DNA of 64,000 bases, from assembly GCF_947648125.1 (NCBI RefSeq), contig NZ_CANSMR010000014.1:62001-126000 (forward strand), read 5' to 3'. Both the position numbers and the translations under genes were made by a program. This document shows positions 10,669 through 19,402 of the stretch, piece by piece. Position 1 is the first letter of the stretch, and each line of letters opens with the position of its first letter. The notes beneath the pieces are model-generated. The model did not search any database. It was not told where the DNA came from and saw only the letters and a program-made list of their open reading frames with translations. Origin of the DNA: an uncultured Bradyrhizobium sp. (GTDB lineage: Bacteria; Pseudomonadota; Alphaproteobacteria; Rhizobiales; Xanthobacteraceae).

Positions 10669-10755
10669 CGTCATTGCGAGCGAAGCGAAGCAATCCATCG
10701 TGCCGCACACGTTGAAGCATGGATTGCTTCGTCGCTGTCGCTCCTCGCAATGACG
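10669..10755. repeat. REP-like long inverted repeat
   Basis: CGTCATTGCGAG at 10669-10680 pairs with CTCGCAATGACG at 10744-10755. Inside these, GAAGCAATCCAT and ATGGATTGCTTC form a second pairing block. This CGTCATTGCGAGCGAAGCGAAGCAA type is a common dispersed element in Bradyrhizobium. It sits between the convergent sirtuin and min genes. Confidence 0.75.
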
Positions 10756-10773
10756 ACGAGATAGATTATCCCG

Positions 10774-11070
10774 TCACGCGCGATGGCGCTGCGACTTGGC
10801 CATCGGCATGTTGGCGTTCCAGTGCGTCCAGCTGACGCTGGCGAGGCTGCCCCGGTCCGTTGCCAGCGGACGGCGGGTGCGGCGCTCGTACTCGGCGATG
10901 CAGCGGCCGGATTCGCCGATCTTGCGCTGCAATTCGTCGATCGTCATCTGAGTCGCGCGGCCGCAATTGGCCTTGCCGAGCTGATCGGCCTCGATCGCCT
11001 TCAACGCCGCACGCAGCTTCTTGAGCTGCGCGCGCTGCCAGGCGATGTGACTGTCGCTGTCTGCTGTCAT
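10774..11070 (-). CDS. Small protein translationally coupled to minE, unknown
   Basis: A 98-residue protein. Its ATG overlaps the minE stop by 4 bp (ATGA type), so it is the fourth gene of the min operon. Residues about 8-75 are helical and charged (WQRAQLKKLRAALKAIE..., DELQRKIGESGRCIAEYERR), suggesting a short coiled coil. There is no membrane segment. No known Min partner is recognised; a role in division-site placement is only suggested by position. Confidence 0.6.
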   Translation of the reverse strand: MTADSDSHIAWQRAQLKKLRAALKAIEADQLGKANCGRATQMTIDELQRKIGESGRCIAEYERRTRRPLATDRGSLASVSWTHWNANMPMAKSQRHRA

Positions 11071-11348
11071 GTGGCCGCCACCATCTTTGATCGTTGCACG
11101 CCGTTGGGAACCTCGATGTCGACTTCCAGCATCGAGACGAACTTGCCGCGATCCATCTTGACCACGACCTTGTCGGGGTCGACGTCGATATGCTTGGAGA
11201 CCACGCCCAGGATTTCCGAGCGGAGCATCTCCAGAAGGTCCGGCGCGCCGGTCCGGCCGCGCTCATGCGACAGCAGGATCTGCAACCGCTCCCGCGCGAC
11301 GGGCGCCGATGCAGAGCGGCCGCCGAACAGCCGCAATACGTTCATCAT
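11067..11348 (-). CDS. minE: Cell division topological specificity factor MinE
   Basis: A 93-residue MinE, which stimulates MinD ATPase and drives Min oscillation. The N-terminal membrane/MinD-binding helix region (LRLFGGR..., ARERLQILLSHERG) is followed by the dimerisation domain (LEMLRSEILGVVSKHIDVDPDKV, then LEVDIEVP). Its start overlaps the minD stop by 4 bp. Confidence 0.95.
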   Translation of the reverse strand: MMNVLRLFGGRSASAPVARERLQILLSHERGRTGAPDLLEMLRSEILGVVSKHIDVDPDKVVVKMDRGKFVSMLEVDIEVPNGVQRSKMVAAT

Positions 11349-12160
11349 GCCGCCCTCCGTCGCAGCAGCCGGTCCATCAGCCCCTTGCGCTCGACCGGCA
11401 CGGTCATCTCCACCGCCTCGCCCATCAGGCGCCGCACCGCGTCGGTATAGGCCCGCGCCGGCGCACTGTTCGCAGCGTTCAGCGTGACCGGGCAGCCGAC
11501 ATTGGATGCGCGCAGCACGTCCTGGCTCTCCGGGACGATGCCGAGCAGCGGTGTGGCAAGGATTTCCAGGATATCGTTGATCGACAGCATCTCGCCGCGC
11601 GCGGCGCGGCCGGCATCATAACGGGTGACCAAAAGATGCTTCTCGACCCGCTCGCCGCGCTCGGCGCGGGCGGTCTTGGAATCCAGCATGCCGATGATGC
11701 GGTCGGAATCGCGCACCGACGACACTTCCGGATTGGTGACGATGATGGCCTCGTCGGCATAGCGCATCGCGAGCGTCGCGCCGCGTTCGATGCCGGCCGG
11801 GCTGTCGCACAGGATCCAGTCGAACTTGGTCTTGAGGTCTGCGATCACGCGCTTGACGCCCTCTTCGGTCAGCGCGTCCTTGTCGCGGGTCTGCGACGCC
11901 GGCAGCAGCCAGAGATTTTCCATCCGCTTGTCGCGGATCAGGGCTTGCGGCAGCTTGGCGACACCCTGCACCACGTTAATCAGGTCGAACACGACCCGCC
12001 GTTCCGCGCCCATCACCAGATCGAGGTTGCGCAAGCCGACGTCGAAATCGATGACGACGACGTTCTGTCCCATTTGCGCGAGCGCCGCGCCAAGCGCGGC
12101 GGTTGAGGTCGTCTTGCCGACCCCGCCCTTCCCAGACGTCACGACCAATACCTTGGCCAT
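11345..12160 (-). CDS. minD: Septum site-determining ATPase MinD
   Basis: A 271-residue ParA/MinD ATPase. The deviant Walker A motif KGGVGKT is at residues 11-17, and the switch region with DSPAGIERGA is intact. A C-terminal amphipathic helix (VERKGLMDRLLRRRAA) serves as the membrane-targeting sequence. It recruits MinC and MinE to the inner membrane. It lies 21 bp after minC and is coupled to minE by a 4-bp overlap. Confidence 0.97.
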   Translation of the reverse strand: MAKVLVVTSGKGGVGKTTSTAALGAALAQMGQNVVVIDFDVGLRNLDLVMGAERRVVFDLINVVQGVAKLPQALIRDKRMENLWLLPASQTRDKDALTEEGVKRVIADLKTKFDWILCDSPAGIERGATLAMRYADEAIIVTNPEVSSVRDSDRIIGMLDSKTARAERGERVEKHLLVTRYDAGRAARGEMLSINDILEILATPLLGIVPESQDVLRASNVGCPVTLNAANSAPARAYTDAVRRLMGEAVEMTVPVERKGLMDRLLRRRAA

Positions 12161-12181
12161 TCTCTCTCTCCTTGTGGTCGA

Positions 12182-12898
12182 TCAGTTCAAAGCTGTGATG
12201 CGCAGCATTTCGCCCTCGAGCCACGCCTGGGCGGGCCGGTTGCGCAAGCCGTCGTCGATTTCATCCGCGGTCTGGTAGTAGCCGTCGATGGCGAGCAGTT
12301 CGGCCTCGATCCTCTGGCAGAAGATCCGCGCCGCCGAATTGCCATTGATGCCGGCCATCGCGCGGCCGCGCAGCGTGCCGTAGACATGGATCGAGCCGCC
12401 TGCGACGATCTCGGCGCCGGAGCCGACCGAGCCGAGCACGGTGACATCGCCCTCGGCAAACACGATCGATTGGCCGGAACGCACCGGGCTCTCCAGCAGC
12501 AGCGACGGCAGCTTGGTCTTGTCCTTGTCCTTGCTTTTTTCCTGCGCCGGCGGCGTCTTCGGCTCGACATGGGTGATCGCGCAGGCGCGGCCGCCGGTCA
12601 GAAGCGGCGGCAGGTTGGCGCCGAGCTTCGATTCGTCGACACCCTCGATGCCGAGAATGCGGATGTTGCGTTCAGCGAGGCTGCCGACCAGATGCGCGAT
12701 CGCGGCCTGGCTGAGGTCGACCGCCGAGAGGTCGAGCACCACAGGCTTGCCGGTGAAGAAGCCCGGCGACTTCCCCAGCGTCGCGTCGATCTCGGCGAGC
12801 CAGGACACCACAGGCACGACGGGCGAGAAAACGAACGCAACATAGGAACGGCCGCGCATGCGGACCTGCTGACGTGCCACCTGTTGAGTTGCGTCCAT
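12182..12898 (-). CDS. minC: Septum formation inhibitor MinC
   Basis: A 238-residue MinC, which blocks FtsZ assembly away from mid-cell. The N-terminal FtsZ-inhibiting domain is at about residues 1-110. A lysine-rich linker (QEKSKDKDKTK) leads to the C-terminal beta-helix domain (SGQSIVFAEGDVTVLGSVGSG...) that binds MinD and forms dimers. It is the first gene of minCDE. The 168 bp upstream (12899-13066) carry no gene; repeated GGTTAAC words there may belong to the promoter. Confidence 0.95.
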   Translation of the reverse strand: MDATQQVARQQVRMRGRSYVAFVFSPVVPVVSWLAEIDATLGKSPGFFTGKPVVLDLSAVDLSQAAIAHLVGSLAERNIRILGIEGVDESKLGANLPPLLTGGRACAITHVEPKTPPAQEKSKDKDKTKLPSLLLESPVRSGQSIVFAEGDVTVLGSVGSGAEIVAGGSIHVYGTLRGRAMAGINGNSAARIFCQRIEAELLAIDGYYQTADEIDDGLRNRPAQAWLEGEMLRITALN

Positions 12899-13066
12899 CG
12901 CCTCTGACTCGGTTGTCTTGTCGAATGGTTAACAATCGGACCGCATGGTTAACCAAAGGTTAACGGAAGGTGGTGTTTTCACGGATTTGCGAGGGCTGCT
13001 CCTCCGGCAAGCGTCGCTGGCTGCGACCTGTTGCCTGAACGCATGATTTGGCACCGGCGGCTCGAA

Positions 13067-13312
13067 TCAACGCCGCGGCGATCGCTCGGCCTGCACCGAC
13101 GCATCGAACACCGCGCGGCATGACGGGCTGAGCTGCTCGACCTGCGCGGCCATGCAATCCCTGATCCGGCCGCGATCCGGAATGTAGGCGCCGCACAGGC
13201 GGACCGCGTCACCCATGCAGGCCTGACGCTGCATGGATTCGTTCGGTCCGGACTGGGCCATGGCGGGCGCGATGGTTGCACCGAGAAGGACGAGGGCAAG
13301 ACGAAGCTTCAT
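13067..13312 (-). CDS. Small exported cysteine-rich-repeat protein
   Basis: An 81-residue protein with a clear signal peptide (MKLRLALVLLGATIAPAMAQ, cleavage after residue 20). A single module with C-x8-C, C and C spacing (ACMGDAVRLC..., RDCMAAQVEQLSPSCRAVF) resembles the GLG1-type cysteine-rich repeat, so the protein is probably periplasmic. Its ATG lies only 3 bp after the stop of the upstream TetR gene, so the two are co-transcribed. Function unknown. Confidence 0.65.
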   Translation of the reverse strand: MKLRLALVLLGATIAPAMAQSGPNESMQRQACMGDAVRLCGAYIPDRGRIRDCMAAQVEQLSPSCRAVFDASVQAERSPRR

Positions 13313-13315
13313 GGA

Positions 13316-14041
13316 TCACTCTCTCACTGGCAGGTTGAAATGTCGGTCGGGATCGGATGTCACGACAGCGGCTTGCGACGGCGGCAGGTGCAGAAGCGTT
13401 GCGACCGTCGTGTCGAGCAATTCGGTCCACGCGGTCGCGGGATCGATCTCGGGCGCGAACCGGCCGAGCAGCATCGGAAAGGACGGCGGCTGGTTGAGCG
13501 CGGCGTTGAGCAGCGCGAAGAACAGCGCCGGATGGCTGCTGCGGATGATGCCGGCCGCGATGCCGGCCTGAAACAGCTCGCGCGCGCTTTCATAGGCTGG
13601 ACGCAGCAGCTTTTCTGTCACCAGCGTGGAGCGCTCGGGCGCCTCCGCGCCATGGCGCACCACGAAATTCCGCACCTGCGGATGCGCGGCGTAGAACGTG
13701 GCGACGCGAATGATGAGATCACGCAGGCGCTCGCCCAACGATCGATTCATGTCGACGGCGATCGCGTGCACCTCCGCCATCACGGGCATCGCAAGCGCGA
13801 CGATGCGGTCGAGGCAGGCCTCCCACAGCGCGGCCTTGTTGCCGAAGTGGACGCGCACGAGGTTCGGCGCGACGCCCGCCGCCGCCGCGACGCTGCGCAG
13901 GTCGGCACCGTCGAAGCCTTGAGCCGCGAAGGCCTCGGTCGCCGCGATCAGCAGCGCCTGGCGGCCGTCGGGCATGTCCTTGCTGCGGCGTCCCTTGGGC
14001 CGGGAGGCCGGCAGCGCGGCGGCAGTCGTTGTTCCGATCAT
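13316..14041 (-). CDS. TetR-family transcriptional regulator
   Basis: A 241-residue TetR protein. The N-terminal helix-turn-helix at about residues 28-75 (ALLIAATEAFAAQGFDGADLRSV... PNLVRVHFGNKAALW) is standard. The ligand domain is divergent and ends in a disordered tail. The ATG at 14041 has GGTGAGCG upstream. A palindrome 10 bp before the start suggests autorepression. It is followed immediately by a small exported protein. Confidence 0.85.
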   Translation of the reverse strand: MIGTTTAAALPASRPKGRRSKDMPDGRQALLIAATEAFAAQGFDGADLRSVAAAAGVAPNLVRVHFGNKAALWEACLDRIVALAMPVMAEVHAIAVDMNRSLGERLRDLIIRVATFYAAHPQVRNFVVRHGAEAPERSTLVTEKLLRPAYESARELFQAGIAAGIIRSSHPALFFALLNAALNQPPSFPMLLGRFAPEIDPATAWTELLDTTVATLLHLPPSQAAVVTSDPDRHFNLPVRE

Positions 14042-14051
14042 CGCTCACCAA

Positions 14052-14071
14052 ATATGTTCAATCGAACATAT
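14052..14071. promoter_or_regulatory. TetR-type operator candidate
   Basis: ATATGTTC-AATC-GAACATAT is a perfect 8-bp inverted repeat directly before the tetR start at 14041, a position and form typical of an autoregulatory TetR site. Confidence 0.65.
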
Positions 14072-14176
14072 AAATTGGCAAACCCACATTTCAAGCTCAG
14101 GGCGCGATCTAAAAGCGCATTAAATTCAGATAGATAGCTAAGGTGCCGCGAATGTGAGCGTGGCGGCCAACCGGCA

Positions 14177-14208
14177 AAGAAAAAGCCGGCGTCAATCGAC
14201 GCCGGCTT
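14177..14208 (-). terminator. Intrinsic terminator of pstS
   Basis: On the minus strand, an 11-bp GC-rich stem (AAGCCGGCGTC / GACGCCGGCTT) with a 4-nt loop is followed by TTTTTCTTT, 33 bp after the pstS stop. Confidence 0.85.
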
Positions 14209-14240
14209 CATGCCGTTGAGCGGATCCGAAAGGGGGCAGC

Positions 14241-15251
14241 TCAGCTCTTGACGTCAGCAGCCCAGGTCTTCTCGATCTGCTTCACGACGCTGTCGGGCAT
14301 CGGGATGTAGTCGAGGTCCTCGGCGCTCTTGGCACCCTTGTCGAAGGCGAACTTGAAGAATTTGAGCGCTTCCTTCGAGGCCGCCTTGTCGGTCGCATCC
14401 TTGTGCAACAGGATGAACGTCGAAGCGACGATCGGCCAGGACTTGTCGCCCGGCTGGTCGGTCAGGATCAGGTAGTAGCCGGGCGCGTTGGTCCAGTCGG
14501 CGTTCGAGGCGGCAGCCTGGAATGCCTCGTTGGTCGGCTGAATGGTCTTGCCGGCCTTGTTGACCAGCGCGGTGTAGGTCAGCTTGTTCTGCTTGGCATA
14601 GGCATACTCGACATAGCCGATCGAGTTCTTGGCCTGCGCGATGTTGCCCGCGACGCCTTCGTTGCCCTTGGCGCCGACGCCGACCGGCCATTCGACCGCA
14701 GTGCCGGAACCGATCTTGCTCTTCCAGTCCGGGCTGACCTTGCTCAGATAGTCGGTGAAGTTGAAAGTCGTTCCCGAACCGTCGGCGCGATGCACCACCG
14801 AGATTGCTTCGGACGGCAGCTTGGCCTTCGGGTTGAGCTTCTTGATCGCGGCGTCATCCCACTTGGTGATCTTGCCGAGGTAAATGTTGGCAAGGGTCGG
14901 ACCGTCGAGAACCAGATCGCCGGCCTTCACGCCGTCGAGGTTCACCACCGGAACGATCGCGCCCATGATCATCGGCCACTGCGCAAGACCGTCCTTCTGC
15001 AGCTGGTCGGACTTCAGCGGCGCGTCGGTAGCACCGAAGGTCACGGTGTTGGCTTCGATCTGCTTGATGCCCGCACCCGAACCGATCGACTGGTAATTCA
15101 CGCCACTCCCTGAATCCTTCTTGTAGGCGTCGGCCCACTTGGAGAGGACAGGGAAGATAAATGTCGAACCGGCACCGGTGATGTCGGCTGCGAAGCTCGG
15201 CGTCGCCATAACCACCAGACTGGCGGCCACGATTGTCTTGACGAATTTCAT
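14241..15251 (-). CDS. pstS: Phosphate ABC transporter substrate-binding protein
   Basis: A 336-residue periplasmic phosphate-binding protein. The signal peptide is [21 protein letters not shown]. The mature protein starts [19 protein letters not shown], the phosphate-loop pattern of PstS, and contains [15 protein letters not shown] and [16 protein letters not shown]. The ATG at 15251 has GGAG 7 bp upstream; a longer frame to 15347 is non-coding leader and carries a Pho box. No pstCAB follows in this window: the transcript ends at a strong terminator, so pstS is transcribed alone here. Confidence 0.93.
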   Translation of the reverse strand: MKFVKTIVAASLVVMATPSFAADITGAGSTFIFPVLSKWADAYKKDSGSGVNYQSIGSGAGIKQIEANTVTFGATDAPLKSDQLQKDGLAQWPMIMGAIVPVVNLDGVKAGDLVLDGPTLANIYLGKITKWDDAAIKKLNPKAKLPSEAISVVHRADGSGTTFNFTDYLSKVSPDWKSKIGSGTAVEWPVGVGAKGNEGVAGNIAQAKNSIGYVEYAYAKQNKLTYTALVNKAGKTIQPTNEAFQAAASNADWTNAPGYYLILTDQPGDKSWPIVASTFILLHKDATDKAASKEALKFFKFAFDKGAKSAEDLDYIPMPDSVVKQIEKTWAADVKS

Positions 15252-15329
15252 GTTGATCTCCGTGGAAACGCGAGAGGTCTCGCGCGCTCGATGCGCTCGT
15301 AAGCAGCCGCAACGTTTTTTCGGAGGCCC

Positions 15330-15347
15330 ATGACGATGGGATGACAA
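15330..15347 (-). promoter_or_regulatory. Pho box (PhoB site) upstream of pstS
   Basis: On the minus strand TTGTCAT-CCCA-TCGTCAT matches the PhoB consensus of two CTGTCAT-like heptamers separated by 4 bp, 79 bp before the pstS start. Confidence 0.75.
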
Positions 15348-15443
15348 TGGCCGCCAACCTTCGGCCTACGTCAAAAGTTCGAAACGGCAAGGGATACCGC
15401 CTGTCGCAGTTCCCTTGGGTTTCACGGAGCGTCGCGGTGAAAG

Positions 15444-16430
15444 TTATTCCGCCTTGATGTTGGCCGACTTGACGATCGGCCACCATTTCTCGACCTCGGC
15501 GGCCTGATGGTCGCGCAGCGCAGCGGGGGTCTGCTTGTCCGGTGACGGGATCTCCTGCCCGAGTTCCGCGAAGCGTTGCCGGACGACGGGCTCGGCGAGC
15601 GCCGATATCACCGCCTTCGACAGAACAGACACGATGTCGGCCGGCGTACCCTTCGGCGCCCAGATGCCGTGCCAGTACGCGATATAGAGGCCCGGCAATC
15701 CGGCTTCATCGACGGTTGGAATATCGGGAGCCGATGCGAGCCGCGATGATGCGGTCACCGCAAAAGCCTTCACGGTCCCGCTCTTCACCTGCGGCAGCGA
15801 GTTGGGGGCCTGATCGAACATGATGTCGATATGCCCGGCCATCAGATCGTTCAGCGCGGGACCGGCGCCGCGATACGGCACGAACGAGAAGTGGGTAGCC
15901 GTCAGCTGCTGGAAGAACACGCCCGCGACATGCGCGCCCGAACCCGGGCCAGCGGTGCCGGCGGTCGCCTTGTCGCCATTGGCCTTGAGCCAGACGGTCA
16001 GCTCCTTCAGATTCTTCGCCGGCAGATCGGGCCGGCCGATGATGAGCTGCGGTCCGCTCGCGATCAGTGCAATGGGCGCGAATTCGCGCACGTCATATTG
16101 CAGCTGATAGATCGCGCCATTGAGGCAATGCGTGCCCCAATGCCCGATCGTGATCGTGGTGCCGTCCGGCGCCGCGCGCGACGCGCGCAGGCCCGCGACC
16201 GTGCCGGAGGCGCCGGTGACATTCTCGATGATGACGGGATGGCCGAGCGTATTGCGCATGTATTCGGCGATGATCCTCGCCAGCACATCGGTCGGCCCGC
16301 CGGCGGCGAAGGGAACGATCATCGTGATGGGGCGCGCAAGCGTTTCCGCGCGCGCGCCGCGGGAAGCAAGCGGCAGCGTCGCCGCGCCGAGCGCGAGTTG
16401 CAGGAATGGCCGGCGAGACATGTTGGACAT
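15444..16430 (-). CDS. Bug/TctC-family tripartite transporter binding protein
   Basis: A 328-residue periplasmic binding protein of the Bug (TctC) family. The N-terminus has a twin-arginine-like signal (SRRPFLQLALGAATLPLASRGARA). The family motifs PITMIVPFAAGGPTDVLAR and VPYRGAGPALNDLMAGHIDIMFD are clear. Bug proteins bind carboxylates or aromatic acids for TctAB-type carriers; no tctA or tctB lies nearby, so it is an orphan receptor. ATG at 16430 or 16421 are both possible. The gap 16431-16718 holds no gene. Confidence 0.88.
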   Translation of the reverse strand: MSNMSRRPFLQLALGAATLPLASRGARAETLARPITMIVPFAAGGPTDVLARIIAEYMRNTLGHPVIIENVTGASGTVAGLRASRAAPDGTTITIGHWGTHCLNGAIYQLQYDVREFAPIALIASGPQLIIGRPDLPAKNLKELTVWLKANGDKATAGTAGPGSGAHVAGVFFQQLTATHFSFVPYRGAGPALNDLMAGHIDIMFDQAPNSLPQVKSGTVKAFAVTASSRLASAPDIPTVDEAGLPGLYIAYWHGIWAPKGTPADIVSVLSKAVISALAEPVVRQRFAELGQEIPSPDKQTPAALRDHQAAEVEKWWPIVKSANIKAE

Positions 16431-16718
16431 GCGCGTTCCCCCTCATGCTGTCATAGAGCCGGCAGCGTCGCGCGGTCCAGCGTCAGACGTCAGAGACGCG
16501 ACGTCCGTGTTTGAACGGCAGGAGCTTGCCGTTGCGCGGTGTCGCTCGGCCAGCGCGCCGCCAAAATTGGGCAAATCCCGCGCCCCCTGGATGCAGCTCG
16601 TCCCGACCACGGTCATCGAACTCGCAAGAAAGCGTCATCCCACCGTCAATTGACCGCGACAAGTTGTCGCGGCCAGTGCAGGCGATTCCAGACACACCGA
16701 AAATACAGGGGCGAACTC

Positions 16719-18377
16719 ATGAGTGGCTTTCGTGACTATTTCTTGTCAACCGCCGCGATCGCGGCGGCCATGCTGGCTTGCGGCGTCGCCGTCGCGCAAG
16801 CGGATGATGACAACGACCATTCGCAGCGACATGGCTACAAGCACGTCCTGCTGATCAGCGTCGACGGCATGCACGCCGTCGATTTGAAGCGCTGGGTCGA
16901 AAGCCGCCCCGGCGGCAACTTCGCCCAGCTCACCGGAAAGGGCGTCGTCTATCCGAACGCCTACACCACCGCGCCATCGGACAGCTATCCCGGCATGCTC
17001 GCGCAGGTCACGGGCGCCACGCCGAAGGGCGGCGGCCTGTTCTATGACGACAGCTATGATCGCACCGAATATCCGGCCAAGGCCTTCTACACCAGCCAGG
17101 GTCTTAACGACCCCGGTTGCGTGAGCCCGGCGGGAACCGAACTCACCAACTTCGAAGCGCTCGACAAGAGCTACAATTATTCCAGCGGGCTGGTCGCCGA
17201 TTACACCGCCGGCGGCACGCTCGGCCAAGTCTACACGCAGCTCGATCCGGATCACATGCAGCGCAAGCTGGTGAACGGCCAGTGCGTGCCGGTCTATCCC
17301 CACGACTACGTGCGCACCAACACGATCTTCGAAGTCATCAAGGAAGCCGGAATGCGCACGGCCTGGTCCGACAAGCATCCAGCCTATGAGGATCTTGCGG
17401 GTCCGTCGGGCAAGGGCCTCGACGAGCTGTTCACGCCGGAAATCAATTCGCAGGACACCATCGACGCCGGCGCCCAGCCCGGCGACGACTACACCACGAG
17501 CTACACCGGTGTCCGCTCCTACGACTCGCTGAAAGTGAAGGCGGTGTTGAACTGGATCGACGGCTATGACGGCATGCGAGCCCAGCGTCAGCCGGTGCCC
17601 GCGATCTTCGGCATGAACTTCCAGGCAGTCAGCGTCGGCCAGAAGCTCGCCAAGGCCGGCCACGCGGATGCCGACAAATCCCTCGTCGGCGGCTATGCCG
17701 ACGGCAAGGCGACGCCCGGCAACGCGCTCACGCTGCAATTCCAGTTCGTGGACGACGCGCTCGGCAAGTTCGTCAACGAGCTCAAGGCGCAAAACCTCTA
17801 CGATTCGACGCTGATCATCGTCAGCGCCAAGCACGGCCAGTCGCCGATCGACGTCAAGGACCGCGTGGCGATCTCCGATGCGCTGTACAGCAAGGTGCCC
17901 GGTTTCGGCACCAACGGCTTCGAGATTTGCGATGACGAGGCGCTCGTCTGGTTGTCGCCGGAACTGCAGCAGGCGACCAATCCGGCGACCGGCCATCCCT
18001 ATTACGCAGATGCCAAGGCCTACATTCTCGCCCACGCCGCCGATCTGCATATCCAGAAGCTGCTCGACCGCGACGAACTGACCAAGCTCTACGAGGATCC
18101 GTTCCACAACAGCCGGGTGCCGGACTTCATCGCCATCACCGATCATGGCGTCATCTGCACCGGCGGCAGCAAGCTCGCCGAGCATGGCGGCTTCTCCAAC
18201 GACGATCGCAACGTCCTGCTGCTGCTCTCGTCGCCGCGCATCAAGCATGCGAGGGTCGTCGAGGAGACGGCTTACACCACCCAGATCGCGCCGACGATCC
18301 TTCATGCGCTCGACCTCAATCCGCACAGCCTCCAGGCGGTTCGTGACGAAGGTGTCGAGGCCCTGAAGCTGAAGTAA
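16719..18377 (+). CDS. Exported alkaline-phosphatase-superfamily phosphodiesterase
   Basis: A 552-residue protein with a signal peptide (about 27 residues ending ACGVAVAQA). The N-terminal metal motif LLISVDGMHAVDL and the nucleophile region TTAPSDSYPGMLAQVTG are those of type I phosphodiesterase/nucleotide pyrophosphatase enzymes. Later metal ligands are visible in SAKHGQSP, ITDHGVIC and LAEHGGFSNDDRN. A periplasmic enzyme hydrolysing phosphodiesters is likely, substrate unknown. The ATG at 16719 has AGGGG upstream and directly precedes the signal peptide. A 28-nt perfect hairpin lies between its stop and the convergent TadE gene. Confidence 0.85.
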   Translation: MSGFRDYFLSTAAIAAAMLACGVAVAQADDDNDHSQRHGYKHVLLISVDGMHAVDLKRWVESRPGGNFAQLTGKGVVYPNAYTTAPSDSYPGMLAQVTGATPKGGGLFYDDSYDRTEYPAKAFYTSQGLNDPGCVSPAGTELTNFEALDKSYNYSSGLVADYTAGGTLGQVYTQLDPDHMQRKLVNGQCVPVYPHDYVRTNTIFEVIKEAGMRTAWSDKHPAYEDLAGPSGKGLDELFTPEINSQDTIDAGAQPGDDYTTSYTGVRSYDSLKVKAVLNWIDGYDGMRAQRQPVPAIFGMNFQAVSVGQKLAKAGHADADKSLVGGYADGKATPGNALTLQFQFVDDALGKFVNELKAQNLYDSTLIIVSAKHGQSPIDVKDRVAISDALYSKVPGFGTNGFEICDDEALVWLSPELQQATNPATGHPYYADAKAYILAHAADLHIQKLLDRDELTKLYEDPFHNSRVPDFIAITDHGVICTGGSKLAEHGGFSNDDRNVLLLLSSPRIKHARVVEETAYTTQIAPTILHALDLNPHSLQAVRDEGVEALKLK

Positions 18378-18454
18378 AGCGCAAAGGGAGCAACGCACCG
18401 AATGGCTTGCACCGGCACATCGTGACCGGGCGAGCCGAACGGTCTCGCCTGCAT

Positions 18455-18482
18455 ATCGGCGCCCCGGGCATGGGGCGCCGAT
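18455..18482. terminator. Hairpin between convergent genes, possible bidirectional terminator
   Basis: ATCGGCGCCCC and GGGGCGCCGAT form an 11-bp perfect stem with a 6-nt loop, between convergent stops at 18377 and 18514. No T-run follows on either strand, so termination activity is uncertain. Confidence 0.45.
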
Positions 18483-18513
18483 GTCCTCGCGGCGCACCTC
18501 GGCAGGCGAACTT

Positions 18514-18894
18514 CTAGGCGGGAAAGCAGGCCGCGGCCGTCAGCGTGAACGGAGCCAGATTGAGGATCTGGGGAAACTGGAATTGATAGTTCGCGCTCAC
18601 CTGGCTGCCGCACGCCGCGGCGCTGTAGGTGAACGTCGAGGACGGCAAGCTCAGTCCAAAAGCCTGCTGGGTAGCGTAGGTGGCGATCGCGCTCGGATTG
18701 CTGGTCGGGCAAAGCGCGGTATTGACGCTGGCGCATCGCGCCGTGATCGCCACTGCGTGTTGCATTCCGACCTGCGTCCACATCAGCAGCCCGAACTCGA
18801 TGACGCCGAACAGGAACGCGAAGAAGAGCGGCGCGATCAGGCCGAACTCGAGCGCCGATGCCCCGCTCCGGTCGTGCCAGAATACGCGTTTCAC
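18514..18894 (-). CDS. TadE-like pilus assembly protein
   Basis: A 126-residue TadE-family protein. The N-terminal pseudopilin-like segment (DRSGASALEFGLIAPLFFAFLFGVIEFG) contains the family's conserved Glu after the cleavage site and one membrane helix. The GTG start at 18894 overlaps the preceding stop by 4 bp and has GAGG upstream. Tad minor pseudopilins work at the cell envelope in Flp pilus assembly. Confidence 0.82.
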   Translation of the reverse strand: MKRVFWHDRSGASALEFGLIAPLFFAFLFGVIEFGLLMWTQVGMQHAVAITARCASVNTALCPTSNPSAIATYATQQAFGLSLPSSTFTYSAAACGSQVSANYQFQFPQILNLAPFTLTAAACFPA

Positions 18895-19388
18895 TGCAGC
18901 CTCGCTGTCGACTGCGTGCTGATGACATAGCTGTTCGGAACGATCTGATAGTTGATGATGGTCGAATAGCTGCCTTGCGCGGAGACGATGGTGTACGTAC
19001 CCGCCGTGCCGCCTCCAGGACAGGTTCCGCCGCAGGTCATGCTGCTGACGCCCGAGTTGGTCGCACACCCGCAAAACTTGATCGGAACAGGCGAGGCGTT
19101 GATCGCATTGGAATTCGTCGCGGCCGTCACGGCGGTCGAAATCGCATTGGCGTCGAACCCGTGCGCGATGGCATATTCGACGCCTGCTTGCGACGAGCCC
19201 TCCACCTGCATCTTGCGGTAGATCGCAAGGCCGATGTCGGTCACAGAAACCACCATCAGCGAAAGCAGCGGGACCAGGACGCCGAATTCGATCGCCGCGA
19301 CACCGCGTGTGTCATTTCCGAATCTACGTCGGAAAAATATGCGACGCCGCTGAGAACGGCGCTCACCACCTGTCGTGTCCGTTTTCAT
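18891..19388 (-). CDS. TadE-like pilus assembly protein
   Basis: A 165-residue second TadE-like protein. The pseudopilin segment (GVAAIEFGVLVPLLSLMVVSV) is at about residues 29-57. The C-terminal part contains four cysteines (FCGCATN..., MTCGGTC). It is coupled to the next gene by a GTGA overlap, and its start lies 14 bp after the TadG-like gene. Confidence 0.82.
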   Translation of the reverse strand: MKTDTTGGERRSQRRRIFFRRRFGNDTRGVAAIEFGVLVPLLSLMVVSVTDIGLAIYRKMQVEGSSQAGVEYAIAHGFDANAISTAVTAATNSNAINASPVPIKFCGCATNSGVSSMTCGGTCPGGGTAGTYTIVSAQGSYSTIINYQIVPNSYVISTQSTARLQ

Positions 19389-19402
19389 CTCATCACTCCC
19401 GC

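Noticed and set aside
10669-10755. Inverted repeat considered as an insertion-sequence end or CRISPR unit
   Set aside because: A single long imperfect hairpin of known REP type; no transposase, no regularly spaced repeats.
16746-18497. 583-codon minus-strand open frame
   Set aside because: Antisense to the phosphodiesterase gene with its clear signal peptide and metal motifs; no recognisable domain.
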